Source of the DNA: an uncultured Odoribacter sp.
GTDB lineage: Bacteria > Bacteroidota > Bacteroidia > Bacteroidales > Marinifilaceae
NCBI GenBank assembly: GCA_900544025.1
Contig: UQTM01000044.1
Span: 1-26,336 of the forward strand
Direction of reading: 5' to 3'
DNA length: 26,336 nt
Shown: positions 1 through 8,477 of the stretch, in pieces
How positions within the stretch are numbered: the stretch's first letter is position 1
Layout: the number at the start of each line of letters is the position of its first letter
Program-made: the position numbers and the translations under genes
The notes under the pieces: generated by a model
What the model was told of the DNA's origin: nothing
The model's input: only the letters and a program-made list of their open reading frames with translations
Databases searched by the model: none

Positions 1-1
1 C

Positions 2-1060
2 CCCAGCCCAGCGATGGCCGGAATTGTGGGAATTATCCGTTCGTCGAAAATCATTCGCCAGGCTTTGGGGCTGGCCGTGAAGGAACTGAGCGGTAAAAAG
101 GGTGTGGAAGAAGCGGGAGAGCGTACCCAGCGCGATCTTTCGATGAAGTTTATTCTGGTCGGTTTGCTGGCAACCCTGATCACGACTTTCCTGTTTTTTC
201 AATTCGGCGTGCTGGATAATGTTTTCCAGACTCTTGTAGCGATTCTGATTGTCTTTATTATATCGTTCCTGTTTACGACCGTAGCGGCGAATGCCATTGC
301 CATTGTAGGTACGAATCCGGTTTCGGGGATGACTTTGATGACCTTGATACTGGCTTCTTTGGTGTTGGTGAGTGCCGGTTTGAGCGGAACGAACGGGATG
401 ATGGCAGCGATGATTATCGGTGGTGTCGTGTGTACGGCTTTATCGATGGCGGGCGGTTTTATCACCGACCTGAAAATCGGTTACTGGATCGGGACGACTC
501 CGGCGAAGCAGGAAACCTGGAAATTTTTGGGTACGGCGGTATCGGCTGCAACTGTGGCCGGAGTGATGATGATTTTAAATCAGACTTATGGCTTTGTAGG
601 TGAGAATGCTTTGGTAGCTCCCCAGGCAAACGCCATGGCTGCGGTGATCCGTCCGTTGATGGAGGGAGGGACGACTCCCTGGATGCTTTATTTTGCCGGG
701 GCTGCCCTGGCTCTGATCCTGACGATGATCGGGGTGCCTGCTTTGGCTTTTGCTTTGGGAATGTTTATCCCGTTGGAATTGAATACTCCGTTGCTGGTGG
801 GTGGTCTGGGTAGCTGGTATGTATCTACCCGGAGTAAAGACGAAAGTGTGAACAAGATGCGCCGGGAAAGAGGTACGCTGATTGCTTCCGGGTTTATTGC
901 CGGAGGAGCGTTGATGGGAGTGATCAGCGCCGTGTTGAAATATGCCGGAGCGGATTGGTATTCCACCTGGAGCGGGGCGGAATGGCTGGCTGTGGTGATG
1001 TATGTCGTGATTATCGCTTATTTTATTTGGGACAGTCTCCGGGCAAAGGCAGAAAATTAA
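2..1060 (+). CDS. OPT-family oligopeptide transporter, C-terminal part (5' end outside window)
   Basis: The reading frame is open from base 2, so this is the 3' half of a longer gene; the first ATG at 14 is not a convincing start because the protein begins in the middle of a membrane domain. About 353 residues are visible, whereas bacterial OPT transporters usually run to about 600-700. The segment has some eight hydrophobic stretches. Its best signature is a conserved cytoplasmic loop, GGFITDLKIGYWIGTTPAKQ near residues 150-170, typical of the OPT family. These proton-coupled inner-membrane carriers import oligopeptides or, in some branches, metal chelates. Peptidase T follows 126 bases downstream on the same strand, which fits a peptide import and hydrolysis pair. 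I saw no clear terminator between them, so co-transcription is possible. The family call is firm; the substrate is inferred. Confidence 0.85.
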   Translation, partial: PSPAMAGIVGIIRSSKIIRQALGLAVKELSGKKGVEEAGERTQRDLSMKFILVGLLATLITTFLFFQFGVLDNVFQTLVAILIVFIISFLFTTVAANAIAIVGTNPVSGMTLMTLILASLVLVSAGLSGTNGMMAAMIIGGVVCTALSMAGGFITDLKIGYWIGTTPAKQETWKFLGTAVSAATVAGVMMILNQTYGFVGENALVAPQANAMAAVIRPLMEGGTTPWMLYFAGAALALILTMIGVPALAFALGMFIPLELNTPLLVGGLGSWYVSTRSKDESVNKMRRERGTLIASGFIAGGALMGVISAVLKYAGADWYSTWSGAEWLAVVMYVVIIAYFIWDSLRAKAEN

Positions 1061-1186
1061 GAGGCTGCCGGATATTGCGGTGGTAAGGGAAAGAAGAATG
1101 TCGTTGTTTGGGTGAGGTCTGAAATTGCGAGAACCACGATAGGATGATTTTCCGAAAGAGAAGTTGAATTTTAATGAATTGAATTT

Positions 1187-2410
1187 ATGGAACTGAAAGA
1201 ACGATTTTTGAAATATGTGGGATTCGACACCCAGAGCGATCCTGAAAGTGAAACTTTTCCTTCAACGGGCAAACAGTTGGTATTGCTGAACTATTTGGCG
1301 GAAGAAATGAAAAGCCTGGGATTGGATGAGGTGGAGATCGACGGTAACGGTTATGCTATGGGAACGATTCCCGCAACGCAGGGATACGAGGATAGTCCGG
1401 TGATCGGATTCATTTCCCATGTAGATACCAGTCCCGATATGAGCGGAGCCCATGTGAAGCCGCAGTTGATCGAGCATTATGACGGAAACGACATTCAGTT
1501 GAACCCGTCGTTGGTGATGCGGGTGGCCGATTTCCCGGAATTGTCTTTTTTTAAAGGGCATACTCTGATTACGACCGACGGGACGACTCTCCTGGGAGCG
1601 GACGATAAAGCCGGGGTTGCCGAGATTATGACGGCTGCGGAATATTTGGTGAATCACCCGGAAATTGCGCATGGAAAGATCAGGATCGGTTTTACTCCCG
1701 ATGAGGAGATCGGCCGGGGTGTGGATTTTTTTAATGTGTCTGCTTTCGGTGCGAAGTTTGCTTACACGATGGACGGCGGTTTCGAGGGAGAGTTGGAGTA
1801 TGAGAATTTCAATGCTGCCGGGGCTAAGATCGCCATTCAGGGACGTAATATCCATCCCGGATATGCAAAGGATAAGATGATCAATGCTTTACAGGTCGCT
1901 ACGGAGCTTAACGATTTGCTGCCTGTATGCGAACGCCCTGAACACACGGAAGGATACGAAGGATTTTATCATTTGATCGGTATTTCCGGGGGAGTGGAAA
2001 AAGCTTCTATGGAATATATTATCCGGGATCATTCGCGTGAGAAATTCGAAGCCAAAAAGGCATTTCTGACAGATGCGGTGGCGTTTGTGAACCGGAAATA
2101 CGGGCAGGAAGTGATTTCGCTCGAGTTAAAAGATCAGTATTACAATATGCGTGAAATGGTAGAGCCTTATCCCGAAGTGATCGATAAAGCGATGCGGGCG
2201 ATGCAGGAAGCCGGAGTTACTCCGGTGGTGCGGCCGATTCGCGGAGGAACGGACGGGGCACGTCTGTCGTATATGGGGCTGCCTTGCCCGAATTTATTTA
2301 CCGGAGGAATGAATTTCCACGGAAAATTTGAATATTGCTCATTGAATACGATGCAGAAAGCCGTGCAAACCATCTTGAATCTGGTGCAATTATGGAAAAC
2401 GCCCCAATGA
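1187..2410 (+). CDS. pepT: Peptidase T (tripeptide aminopeptidase, M20B)
   Basis: A cytoplasmic dizinc aminopeptidase that removes N-terminal residues from tripeptides. At 407 residues it is full length for PepT. The metal and catalytic residues fall where the E. coli enzyme has them: His78 and Asp80 in SHVDTS, Asp140 in LGADDKAG, Glu173-Glu174 in PDEEIG, Asp196 in TMDGG and His378 in NFHGK. The ATG at 1187 is preceded by an A/T-rich leader with no Shine-Dalgarno site, as usual in Bacteroidota. It sits 126 bases after the OPT transporter; the shared theme is peptide use. A strong bidirectional terminator follows at 2438-2475, separating it from the convergent UbiB-type gene. No truncation or missing key residue is seen. 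Confidence 0.96.
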   Translation: MELKERFLKYVGFDTQSDPESETFPSTGKQLVLLNYLAEEMKSLGLDEVEIDGNGYAMGTIPATQGYEDSPVIGFISHVDTSPDMSGAHVKPQLIEHYDGNDIQLNPSLVMRVADFPELSFFKGHTLITTDGTTLLGADDKAGVAEIMTAAEYLVNHPEIAHGKIRIGFTPDEEIGRGVDFFNVSAFGAKFAYTMDGGFEGELEYENFNAAGAKIAIQGRNIHPGYAKDKMINALQVATELNDLLPVCERPEHTEGYEGFYHLIGISGGVEKASMEYIIRDHSREKFEAKKAFLTDAVAFVNRKYGQEVISLELKDQYYNMREMVEPYPEVIDKAMRAMQEAGVTPVVRPIRGGTDGARLSYMGLPCPNLFTGGMNFHGKFEYCSLNTMQKAVQTILNLVQLWKTPQ

Positions 2411-2437
2411 TGAAGGGTGTTCCGTTTGGGATGAGTT

Positions 2438-2475
2438 ATAAAAAAAGCGTCCGTTATCCCGGACGCTTTTTTTAT
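2438..2475. terminator. Bidirectional intrinsic terminator between pepT and the UbiB-type gene
   Basis: A perfect inverted repeat of 16 base pairs (2438-2453 with 2460-2475) encloses a 6-base loop. The core arm is AGCGTCCG, with an A run on one side and a T run on the other, so it can terminate transcription from both strands. It lies in the 70-base gap between two convergent genes. Confidence 0.92.
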
Positions 2476-2480
2476 GGAGG

Positions 2481-4136
2481 TCAATCCAGTTTCTTTTTTC
2501 TGAAAATCCAGCGGAGCATGACGATAAAGATCAGGAACGAAGATAAAAACATCAGGAATCCGCCGTATTCCAGATCGGGACGCTGGGACAGCAGAATGAT
2601 CGAGCCGATGAACAATCCCACCAGCAGTATAGCATAAGCCAGCCGCGAGGTCACGTTACGGAGGAGTTTTTTAATATCTCCCATATCCATGACCTGTATT
2701 TCGTGTTTGATTTGTCCTTGTTTGAATTTATAGAGTATTTCGCTGATATCCAACGGGGCGGTTTTGATCAGCGTGGCATAACCTTTCAGGGTTTGAAATA
2801 GTTCGGATGCCAGTTTACGCGGGGAAAACTGGGTAATGACCACTTCGCGGGCATAGGGGATGATTAATTTGGCAAACGGAATGTCCGGATCGAGTTTTTC
2901 AGCCGTTTTTTGTATGGTGGCGAGAGCCTTTGCCAGCATGAAAATACCCGAAGGGATGCAAAGCTGAAATTTGCTGATCAGTTCTATACAGTCCTGTATC
3001 ATCCGTGCATAGTCCATTTTTTCCACCGGAGTGTGGTCGTAGCGTTTCAGCATTTGCTGGAGTGCAAAAATCAGGTCGTCCCTGTTTTCGAAAAAACGTA
3101 CACCGCATAAATGAATCATGGCATCGGCAAGTCCGATCGGGTCGCGGCGTGCGAAGCCGATCGAGATATTGGCGAGAAATTCCATTTCGCGCGGGCGTAA
3201 AGCTCCCACCATTCCGAAATCGATCAGCCCGATACGGTTTTCAGGTAGAATGAACATATTTCCCGCATGAGGATCGGCATGGAAAAAACCCTCTTTGAAG
3301 ATCATGATCAATAAAGCCTCTGCACCGTTCAGGGCTATTTGCTTCGTGTCGAGTCCTGCTGCCGTCAGTTGCACCGGATCGTCCGGAGTGAGTCCGAACA
3401 AGCGTTCCATGATCAGCATTTTGTGAGTCGTGTATTTGGTATATACCTGAGGAATATACACATGGGGATTGTCCTTGAAGATATCCTGAAAACGAATAAT
3501 GTTGGTGGATTCGTTATAATAGTTCAGTTCACTCAAAATACTTTCTCCGAATTCATCGACGACATTAACGATGTTGATGGCTGCCAATTCCGGATATTGT
3601 TTAGCGAATTTAGCCGCCAGATAGTGCATCAGGTAGAGATCGAGCTTGATGGTCTGGTCGATGTTCGGGCGGCGAATTTTGACGACAACGTGTTTACCGT
3701 CTTTTAAACGTCCGGTGTAAACCTGACCGATAGAAGCCGAAGAGATGCAATGCGGATTGAATTCCATGAAAACATCTTTAATTTCTGCTCCCAGTTCGTC
3801 TTCAATCAGCCGTACGGCGAGATTATCGTCGAAGGGCAGGGCATTCGTTTGAAGTTTTTTCAATTCTTTACGGAAACGTTCCGATAAGATATCGGGGCGG
3901 TCGGCAAGGATTTGCCCGAATTTTACATACGTCGGTCCGAGGTCTTCGATGGTGATGCGCAACCGTTCCTGGGTGGTGTACACAGGCTTGTGTTTCCGGA
4001 TTCGCCGTTTCCGGATGTGCCTCCCCAAAAAGGAACGGTAAATTAATTCTCTGGAGCCGTGCTTGGTCAGGATACGGATGATCTGGAATGTCCGTACCAC
4101 TTTCAGATAGCTCACATATATATCGGTTACTCTCAT
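2481..4136 (-). CDS. AarF/ABC1/UbiB-family atypical kinase/ATPase
   Basis: A 551-residue member of the UbiB/ADCK family of atypical protein-kinase-like ATPases. Visible signatures are the family-specific KFGQ motif (residues 72-75), the altered nucleotide loop ASIGQVY (about 134-140) in place of a glycine-rich loop, the lysine of VVVKIRRP (about 153), the catalytic stretch HADPHAGN (286-293) and the metal-binding DFG (306-308). Two C-terminal membrane helices (about 499-516 and 525-545) end in a basic tail, which anchors the protein in the inner membrane. In proteobacteria UbiB supports ubiquinone synthesis. Bacteroidales make menaquinone, so the role here is not established; lipid or quinone handling at the membrane is the family-level expectation. 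The start codon overlaps the stop of the upstream small gene (ATGA at 4133-4136), so the two are translationally coupled. Confidence 0.92.
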   Translation of the reverse strand: MRVTDIYVSYLKVVRTFQIIRILTKHGSRELIYRSFLGRHIRKRRIRKHKPVYTTQERLRITIEDLGPTYVKFGQILADRPDILSERFRKELKKLQTNALPFDDNLAVRLIEDELGAEIKDVFMEFNPHCISSASIGQVYTGRLKDGKHVVVKIRRPNIDQTIKLDLYLMHYLAAKFAKQYPELAAINIVNVVDEFGESILSELNYYNESTNIIRFQDIFKDNPHVYIPQVYTKYTTHKMLIMERLFGLTPDDPVQLTAAGLDTKQIALNGAEALLIMIFKEGFFHADPHAGNMFILPENRIGLIDFGMVGALRPREMEFLANISIGFARRDPIGLADAMIHLCGVRFFENRDDLIFALQQMLKRYDHTPVEKMDYARMIQDCIELISKFQLCIPSGIFMLAKALATIQKTAEKLDPDIPFAKLIIPYAREVVITQFSPRKLASELFQTLKGYATLIKTAPLDISEILYKFKQGQIKHEIQVMDMGDIKKLLRNVTSRLAYAILLVGLFIGSIILLSQRPDLEYGGFLMFLSSFLIFIVMLRWIFRKKKLD

Positions 4137-4456
4137 AGTTTGTCGTTGTTGGAAGATGCTGCCGGCTGTTCTGCCGCTTCGAGTATCGCTCTTAATTTTT
4201 CGATCGCTTCTGTCAGGCTATCGATGCTTTTATTCAGTTTTTTATCATGGTGGGGACGGAATAACTGCTGTAAAAGTAAAGTCCCGTTCAATCCTTCCAT
4301 AGCTCCTGCAATGTTATCGCTCAGTTTGCGGGCGGCTTCTTCGTCTCGTCCGGTGTGTGTCTCTATGATTTCGGCAAGGCGGTCGATAAAGGCTGCCCGG
4401 TCGCTGAGGGAAGCGCTGATAGAAGCCCGTAATAATAAGAATATAATGTCGTTCAT
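4133..4456 (-). CDS. Small helical protein of unknown function, coupled to the UbiB-type gene
   Basis: A 107-residue protein that I do not recognise beyond its context. It has no signal peptide or membrane span. It is predominantly helical: residues 1-60 contain repeated hydrophobic positions, and residues 70-95 (DKKLNKSIDSLTEAIEKLRA) look like an amphipathic helix or short coiled coil. The tail is polar (SSNNDK). Its stop codon overlaps the start of the UbiB-type gene in an ATGA arrangement, which strongly supports a real, co-translated gene and suggests the two proteins work together. The helical, soluble build recalls phasin-like or adaptor proteins; that is a guess from appearance only. 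Confidence 0.75.
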   Translation of the reverse strand: MNDIIFLLLRASISASLSDRAAFIDRLAEIIETHTGRDEEAARKLSDNIAGAMEGLNGTLLLQQLFRPHHDKKLNKSIDSLTEAIEKLRAILEAAEQPAASSNNDKL

Positions 4457-4631
4457 AGCTTCGGTAAATTAGATTTATGTGTTAAACGTTGCCGGAAGGA
4501 TTTTAGTTTTCATGCCGGGTAGAAACCTGCCGGGCGTTACAGTCCGGAGAGGAGAATCATCCGGCTGGTTTCGTTTTTATGTTGTAGAACATAGAAAGTG
4601 TTTAATTGCTTATAGAAATGTTATAATTTTT

Positions 4632-4662
4632 TTTTAACTGCGGTTTGTTATTTGTATCTTCG
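4632..4662 (+). promoter_or_regulatory. Candidate Bacteroidota promoter of the AspT/YidE-type transporter
   Basis: TATCTTCG at 4655-4662 matches the -7 consensus TAnnTTTG with one change. A TTTT at 4632-4635, 19 bases upstream, lies at the -33 position (consensus TTTG). The predicted start would leave a leader of roughly 25-30 bases before the ATG at 4696. The rest of the 239-base gap (4457-4695) shows only weak short repeats and no RNA gene. Confidence 0.42.
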
Positions 4663-4695
4663 CGTCTTGTTAAAAACGTGTATTGATTTGGTTTT

Positions 4696-6366
4696 ATGGA
4701 ATGGATAAATGAATTGTTTTTCGGGACAGGCATAGGACATTCAATCCTGCTTTTGTCGATCGTGATTTTTTCCGGAGTGTTGCTCGGAAAGGTAAAAATC
4801 GGGGGTATTTCTTTAGGCATTACCTGGATTCTTTTTATGGGGATTATTTTGAGTCATTTCGGAATGCGGATGGATCCTCACGCTTTACATTTCCTAAAAG
4901 AGTTCGGTTTGATACTTTTTATATATTCTGTCGGATTGCAGGTCGGGCCGGGATTCTTTTCTTCGTTTAAGAAGGGAGGGATGACGCTGAATATGCTGGC
5001 CGTGGCAATTGTTTTTCTGGGCGTATTGATTACTTATATATTGCATTTGGTCACTGGACTACCCATTACGACGATGGTGGGGGTCTTATCGGGTGCCGTG
5101 ACGAATACCCCCGGGCTCGGTGCAGCCCAGCAAGCCTATTACGATATGACCGGAGTGGAAAATCCGGTGATTGCTTTAGGCTATGCAGTGGCCTATCCGT
5201 TAGGAGTGATCGGGATTATTCTGGCCATTTTATCTATCCGCTATATTTTCAAGATTTCTTTTGAAAAGGAGTTGGAAACGGCACAGGATGAAGCACAGGC
5301 TAAGGCTGCCAGAGCGACGCATGTTTCCTTGTTAGTGAAAAATCCTTCCCTGTTTGGAAAGGAAATCGCGGAAATCGCTTCTTTGATCGAAAAGAAATTT
5401 GTCATTTCCAGGGTGTTGCGTACCGACAAAGAGATCGACGTGGCAACTCCCCGCACCCGGCTTTTCGAAGGTGATAAATTGTTTGTCATTGCTGCGACAC
5501 AGGATTTGAATGCCGTGATCGCATTTATCGGTGAGCGTATCGATATGCACCGGGCGGAATGGGAAAAGATCGATGCGAAACTGATTTCCCGCCGGATTAT
5601 GGTGACGCGTTCGAGCATTAATGGAAAGATGTTAGGGCAGTTGCATTTACGCGGCGGATATGGGGTGAACGTAACCCGGGTGAACCGTGCCGGAGTGGAT
5701 TTGGTGGCGGAACCCGGTTTGGAATTGCAGGTGGGCGACCGGGTAACCGTTGTGGGACGTGAAGAAGAGCTGGCCAGCGTGGAGAGAGTCCTCGGAAACT
5801 CTATGCGCCGTTTGCGAGAGCCGAATCTTGTCCCTATTTTTCTGGGGATTGCTTTGGGTATATTGCTGGGAAGCATACCTTTTGTGTTTCCCGGTATTCC
5901 GCAGCCTGTGAAATTAGGGCTTGCCGGAGGCCCTTTGATTATCGCTATTTTGATCGGCCGGTTCGGGCCGCATTATAAATTGGTGACTTATACTACCATG
6001 AGCGCCAACCTGATGCTTCGGGAAGTGGGGATCGCCCTGTTTCTTGCCTGTGTAGGGCTGAATGCAGGAGAAGAGTTTGTGAATACGGTGGTGAACGGTG
6101 GCGGTTACGCCTGGATCGGGTACGGCTTTATTATAACTTTCGTTCCACTTTTACTGATCGGTATTGTTGCCCGTGCCGTGTATAAGATCAATTATTTTAC
6201 GATCATGGGGCTGATTGCCGGAAGTACTACAGACCCGCCTGCCCTGGCTTATTCTAATAATATTTCGGGTAATGACATGCCTTCGGTGGGATATGCGACG
6301 GTATATCCGCTGACGATGTTCCTTCGGGTATTGACAGCCCAGTTATTGGTGTTATTCCTGGCATAA
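4696..6366 (+). CDS. AspT/YidE/YbjL-type transporter with two RCK_C (TrkA_C) domains
   Basis: A 556-residue inner-membrane protein of the aspartate:alanine exchanger (AAEx) superfamily. It has two hydrophobic halves (about 1-185 and 375-556), each with some five or six membrane helices, flanking a soluble centre (about 205-370) with two RCK_C/TrkA_C-like ligand domains (about 210-280 and 290-365; note GDKLFVIA and GDRVTVVG). The halves are an internal duplication. Signature SGAVTNTPGLGAAQQA, followed by GYAVAYPLG, in the first half matches AGSTTDPPALAYSNN, followed by GYATVYPLT, in the second. Characterised relatives exchange aspartate/alanine or succinate, and the RCK_C domains suggest small-ligand gating; the substrate here is unknown. 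It is transcribed divergently from the UbiB operon, with its own candidate promoter. No clear terminator follows. Confidence 0.88.
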   Translation: MEWINELFFGTGIGHSILLLSIVIFSGVLLGKVKIGGISLGITWILFMGIILSHFGMRMDPHALHFLKEFGLILFIYSVGLQVGPGFFSSFKKGGMTLNMLAVAIVFLGVLITYILHLVTGLPITTMVGVLSGAVTNTPGLGAAQQAYYDMTGVENPVIALGYAVAYPLGVIGIILAILSIRYIFKISFEKELETAQDEAQAKAARATHVSLLVKNPSLFGKEIAEIASLIEKKFVISRVLRTDKEIDVATPRTRLFEGDKLFVIAATQDLNAVIAFIGERIDMHRAEWEKIDAKLISRRIMVTRSSINGKMLGQLHLRGGYGVNVTRVNRAGVDLVAEPGLELQVGDRVTVVGREEELASVERVLGNSMRRLREPNLVPIFLGIALGILLGSIPFVFPGIPQPVKLGLAGGPLIIAILIGRFGPHYKLVTYTTMSANLMLREVGIALFLACVGLNAGEEFVNTVVNGGGYAWIGYGFIITFVPLLLIGIVARAVYKINYFTIMGLIAGSTTDPPALAYSNNISGNDMPSVGYATVYPLTMFLRVLTAQLLVLFLA

Positions 6367-6454
6367 AGCTACGTGGCACAATACCGGGGTGAGAAAATGG
6401 CGGTTGCAGGGGCAGGGGAACGGTTTGCCTTATTGCGGGGTGTTTCCGATTTTA

Positions 6455-6485
6455 TTTGGTTTACTGCGGGAAAAGTGTAATTTTG
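6455..6485 (+). promoter_or_regulatory. Bacteroidota promoter (-33/-7) of the NlpC/P60 gene
   Basis: TTTG at 6455-6458, exactly 19 bases, then TAATTTTG at 6478-6485: a full match to the Bacteroidota sigma-factor consensus TTTG-N19-TAnnTTTG. Transcription should begin near 6492, giving a leader of about 20 bases before the ATG at 6513. Confidence 0.72.
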
Positions 6486-6512
6486 CCTTTTAGATAATAT
6501 AATATTGCAAAT

Positions 6513-7304
6513 ATGTCTTTCGGTATAGCAGATTTGAGCCTTATTCCCATGCGGAGTGAAAAATCGGACAGGAGTGAAATGATCTCGCAAATCCTTTTCG
6601 GCGAAATGTACCAGGTTTTGGAAATGGATGAGAAATGGGTATATGTCCGTTTGATTCACGACGGTAACGAGGGATGGATCGACCGGAAAATGTACGTGCC
6701 TGTTTCAGACGAGTATGTGGTGAAATACCGTTCGGAATCGCCTATGCTGACTACGGAGGTTTTTAATATCGTTATCAAAGAGGGGGATTATGGGAATAAA
6801 TTGATCGTTGCCGGGAGTGTTCTTCCTTTTTTCGATGCCATTACCAAGAAAATGAGGTTAGGCGAAGATGTCTATACTTTGGTAAGCAAGATGAAAGATG
6901 TGGGAATCGACAGCTTGCGCGATCTGATTATAGAATATGCGTTGATGTATTACAATACGCCTTATTTGTGGGGAGGGCGTTCGCCTTATGGAATAGATTG
7001 TTCGGGATTGGTGCAGATTGTTTACCGGATGGCGGGTATCGATTTGCCCCGGGATGCGGCAGATCAGGTGAACGGCGGGCAGGATTTTTCGTTTGTCGAA
7101 GAGGCTTTGCCCGGAGATCTGGCATTTTTCGGAGATGATACCGGAGCGATCACCCATGTCGGGATTATTTGGGAACAAAACCGTATTATCCATGCTTCCG
7201 GCCGGGTGCGGGTGGATAAAATAGATCATCAGGGCATCTTTAACGAGGATTTAAAACGCTATACCCATAATCTGAAAGTCATCAAGCGGATCATTAACGA
7301 TTAA
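6513..7304 (+). CDS. NlpC/P60 family (C40) cysteine peptidase with N-terminal SH3-like domain, probably cytoplasmic
   Basis: A 263-residue peptidase with an N-terminal bacterial SH3-like region (about 1-65; note WVYVRLIHDGNEGWID), a middle linker and a C-terminal NlpC/P60 domain (about 135-263). The catalytic residues are visible: Cys163 in GIDCSGLVQ, His215 in ITHVGI and the third polar residue His227 in IIHASG. There is no signal peptide or lipobox. This fits the YkfC/dipeptidyl-peptidase VI branch, which cleaves gamma-D-glutamyl-diamino acid bonds in recycled wall peptides inside the cell. The strong promoter just upstream supports the ATG at 6513 and argues against a missed export signal. 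The stop overlaps the convergent glsB gene by 11 bases. The family call is firm; the exact peptide substrate is inferred. Confidence 0.9.
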   Translation: MSFGIADLSLIPMRSEKSDRSEMISQILFGEMYQVLEMDEKWVYVRLIHDGNEGWIDRKMYVPVSDEYVVKYRSESPMLTTEVFNIVIKEGDYGNKLIVAGSVLPFFDAITKKMRLGEDVYTLVSKMKDVGIDSLRDLIIEYALMYYNTPYLWGGRSPYGIDCSGLVQIVYRMAGIDLPRDAADQVNGGQDFSFVEEALPGDLAFFGDDTGAITHVGIIWEQNRIIHASGRVRVDKIDHQGIFNEDLKRYTHNLKVIKRIIND

Positions 7305-8244
7305 AGAGCCGGAAACGGGGAATATAAGTAGCGATATGCCGTTTCTTTTTAGCTTCATATACATCGGCGATCTTGATTATAATCGCCGTTTCTTCCACTC
7401 CTCCGAATCCGGGGTTTATCGCAGTCCCGAATGTTTTCATAGAAGGCGACAGGCTCATGTAGGCATTCACGAGAGGAGGAATATTTTCGCCTAAATCCCG
7501 TACATATCTAGATAATATCTTATAGTCTTCATCGTAATTGATACCGGAAAATATCCGGCTCATTGCCTCTTCATCGATGTCGATTTCCAAAGGCTGGATA
7601 GGAACCACCAGTTTTTCCTGATCGCGGAAATATTTTTTCATGAAGTAAAGAATCATGTTCCTGGCTTGTATATTGAAGCTGGTGTACATCGTCACTTTTC
7701 CGAAAAAATATTCGATTTCAGGATGCTCTACGGTCAATGCACCCAAACCGTCCCACAGATTATCGAGGGCATAAAGGGATTTGCGTCCCATGCGGGTGGA
7801 TTGATAGAGCGGATGTACAAAAGACCGTCCCAGTTCGATCATCCGGGGCAGGTAATCGGCTTTGAATTTATCCGAGAAACGGAAAAGTTCGGTGGTGGCC
7901 AGATTGGGTTCTCCCTCCGCATTATCGGAGAGATGGTTACAGAGGATGTAACGATATCCTCCGATGATTTCCAATTCCTTAGGGTCCCATACGATTAATT
8001 GCTGGTAGGGAGTGGCGGGATCTACGTCAAATTCGTCAATATCGATTTCTTTTCCTGTACCTCCTCCGGCAGACCGGAATGTCAGTTCCCGGATTCTTCC
8101 CACCTCTTTCATTAAGTTTGGAGCCGAATGAGCATCGAAAGTGTATATTTCATTTCCCGCTTTGTTTGTTTTACGCACGAAGCGTTCTTCAGTCAGTTCT
8201 GCAATGAGTTTTTCTTTTTCAACGGGATATATAACAGGTTGCAT
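7294..8244 (-). CDS. glsB: GlsB-like glycine N-acyltransferase (OlsB-related)
   Basis: A soluble GNAT-fold N-acyltransferase of the OlsB/hemolysin-like family. It corresponds to Bacteroides GlsB, which acylates glycine with a 3-hydroxy fatty acid to give N-acyl-3-hydroxy-palmitoyl glycine (commendamide), the first step to glycine lipids. Typical features are RIRELTFRSAGGGTGK near residues 50-65, DIDEFDVDP just after, GGYRYILC (about 95) and LGRSFVHPLYQ (about 140). The frame extends up to 8340, but I place the start at the ATG at 8244 (MQPVIYPVEKEKL, 316 residues). The extra 32 residues look unrelated to the family, and their first codons contain a perfect -7 promoter box (8327-8334). The partner acyltransferase glsA lies 1.3 kb away, beyond a peptidase gene on the other strand. 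The acyl acceptor (glycine rather than another amino acid) is inferred from Bacteroides. Confidence 0.88.
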   Translation of the reverse strand: MQPVIYPVEKEKLIAELTEERFVRKTNKAGNEIYTFDAHSAPNLMKEVGRIRELTFRSAGGGTGKEIDIDEFDVDPATPYQQLIVWDPKELEIIGGYRYILCNHLSDNAEGEPNLATTELFRFSDKFKADYLPRMIELGRSFVHPLYQSTRMGRKSLYALDNLWDGLGALTVEHPEIEYFFGKVTMYTSFNIQARNMILYFMKKYFRDQEKLVVPIQPLEIDIDEEAMSRIFSGINYDEDYKILSRYVRDLGENIPPLVNAYMSLSPSMKTFGTAINPGFGGVEETAIIIKIADVYEAKKKRHIATYIPRFRLFNR

Positions 8245-8326
8245 CGGTTTGCTATTTGATGAATTTACAGTTTTTATGATTGGAATCTCTCTTGATTCCA
8301 GGTCTGTTAGTATTGATTTTGAGCGA

Positions 8327-8334
8327 CAAATATA
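8327..8334 (-). promoter_or_regulatory. Candidate -7 promoter element of glsB
   Basis: On the minus strand this reads TATATTTG, a full match to TAnnTTTG. No good -33 box is seen 19 bases upstream. It lies inside the longest open frame of glsB, which supports the shorter start at 8244 and a leader of about 75 bases. Confidence 0.42.
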
Positions 8335-8477
8335 ATACATTATCAGTTAATTTGATTTTCTGAAAGGGAAAATCTTAAAAATGGATATACAGTTTCATCG
8401 AGATTACGAAACAATAAGATCGATTTAGATATTTTTTCGTATTTTAGCGAGCGTATTTTTACTTAAGAATCAATGAG

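Noticed and set aside
1262..1855. Long minus-strand open frame (197 codons) inside pepT
   Set aside because: It lies wholly antisense to a gene with every catalytic residue of peptidase T; its translation shows no recognisable domain and has the His/Arg/Ser-rich look of a shadow frame.
3339..3707. Plus-strand frame of 122 codons within the UbiB-type gene
   Set aside because: Antisense to conserved kinase sequence; no start context, promoter or domain.
4510..4580. GCCGGG and CCGG repeats in the gap before the AspT-type transporter, considered as a hairpin or riboswitch
   Set aside because: The copies are mostly direct repeats; the only inverted pair (CCGGA with TCCGG) has 5-base arms and no T run.
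8440..8447. TATTTTAG as a -7 box for the C11 peptidase gene
   Set aside because: One mismatch in the conserved TTTG and no -33 match; kept only as a remark in the gene entry.
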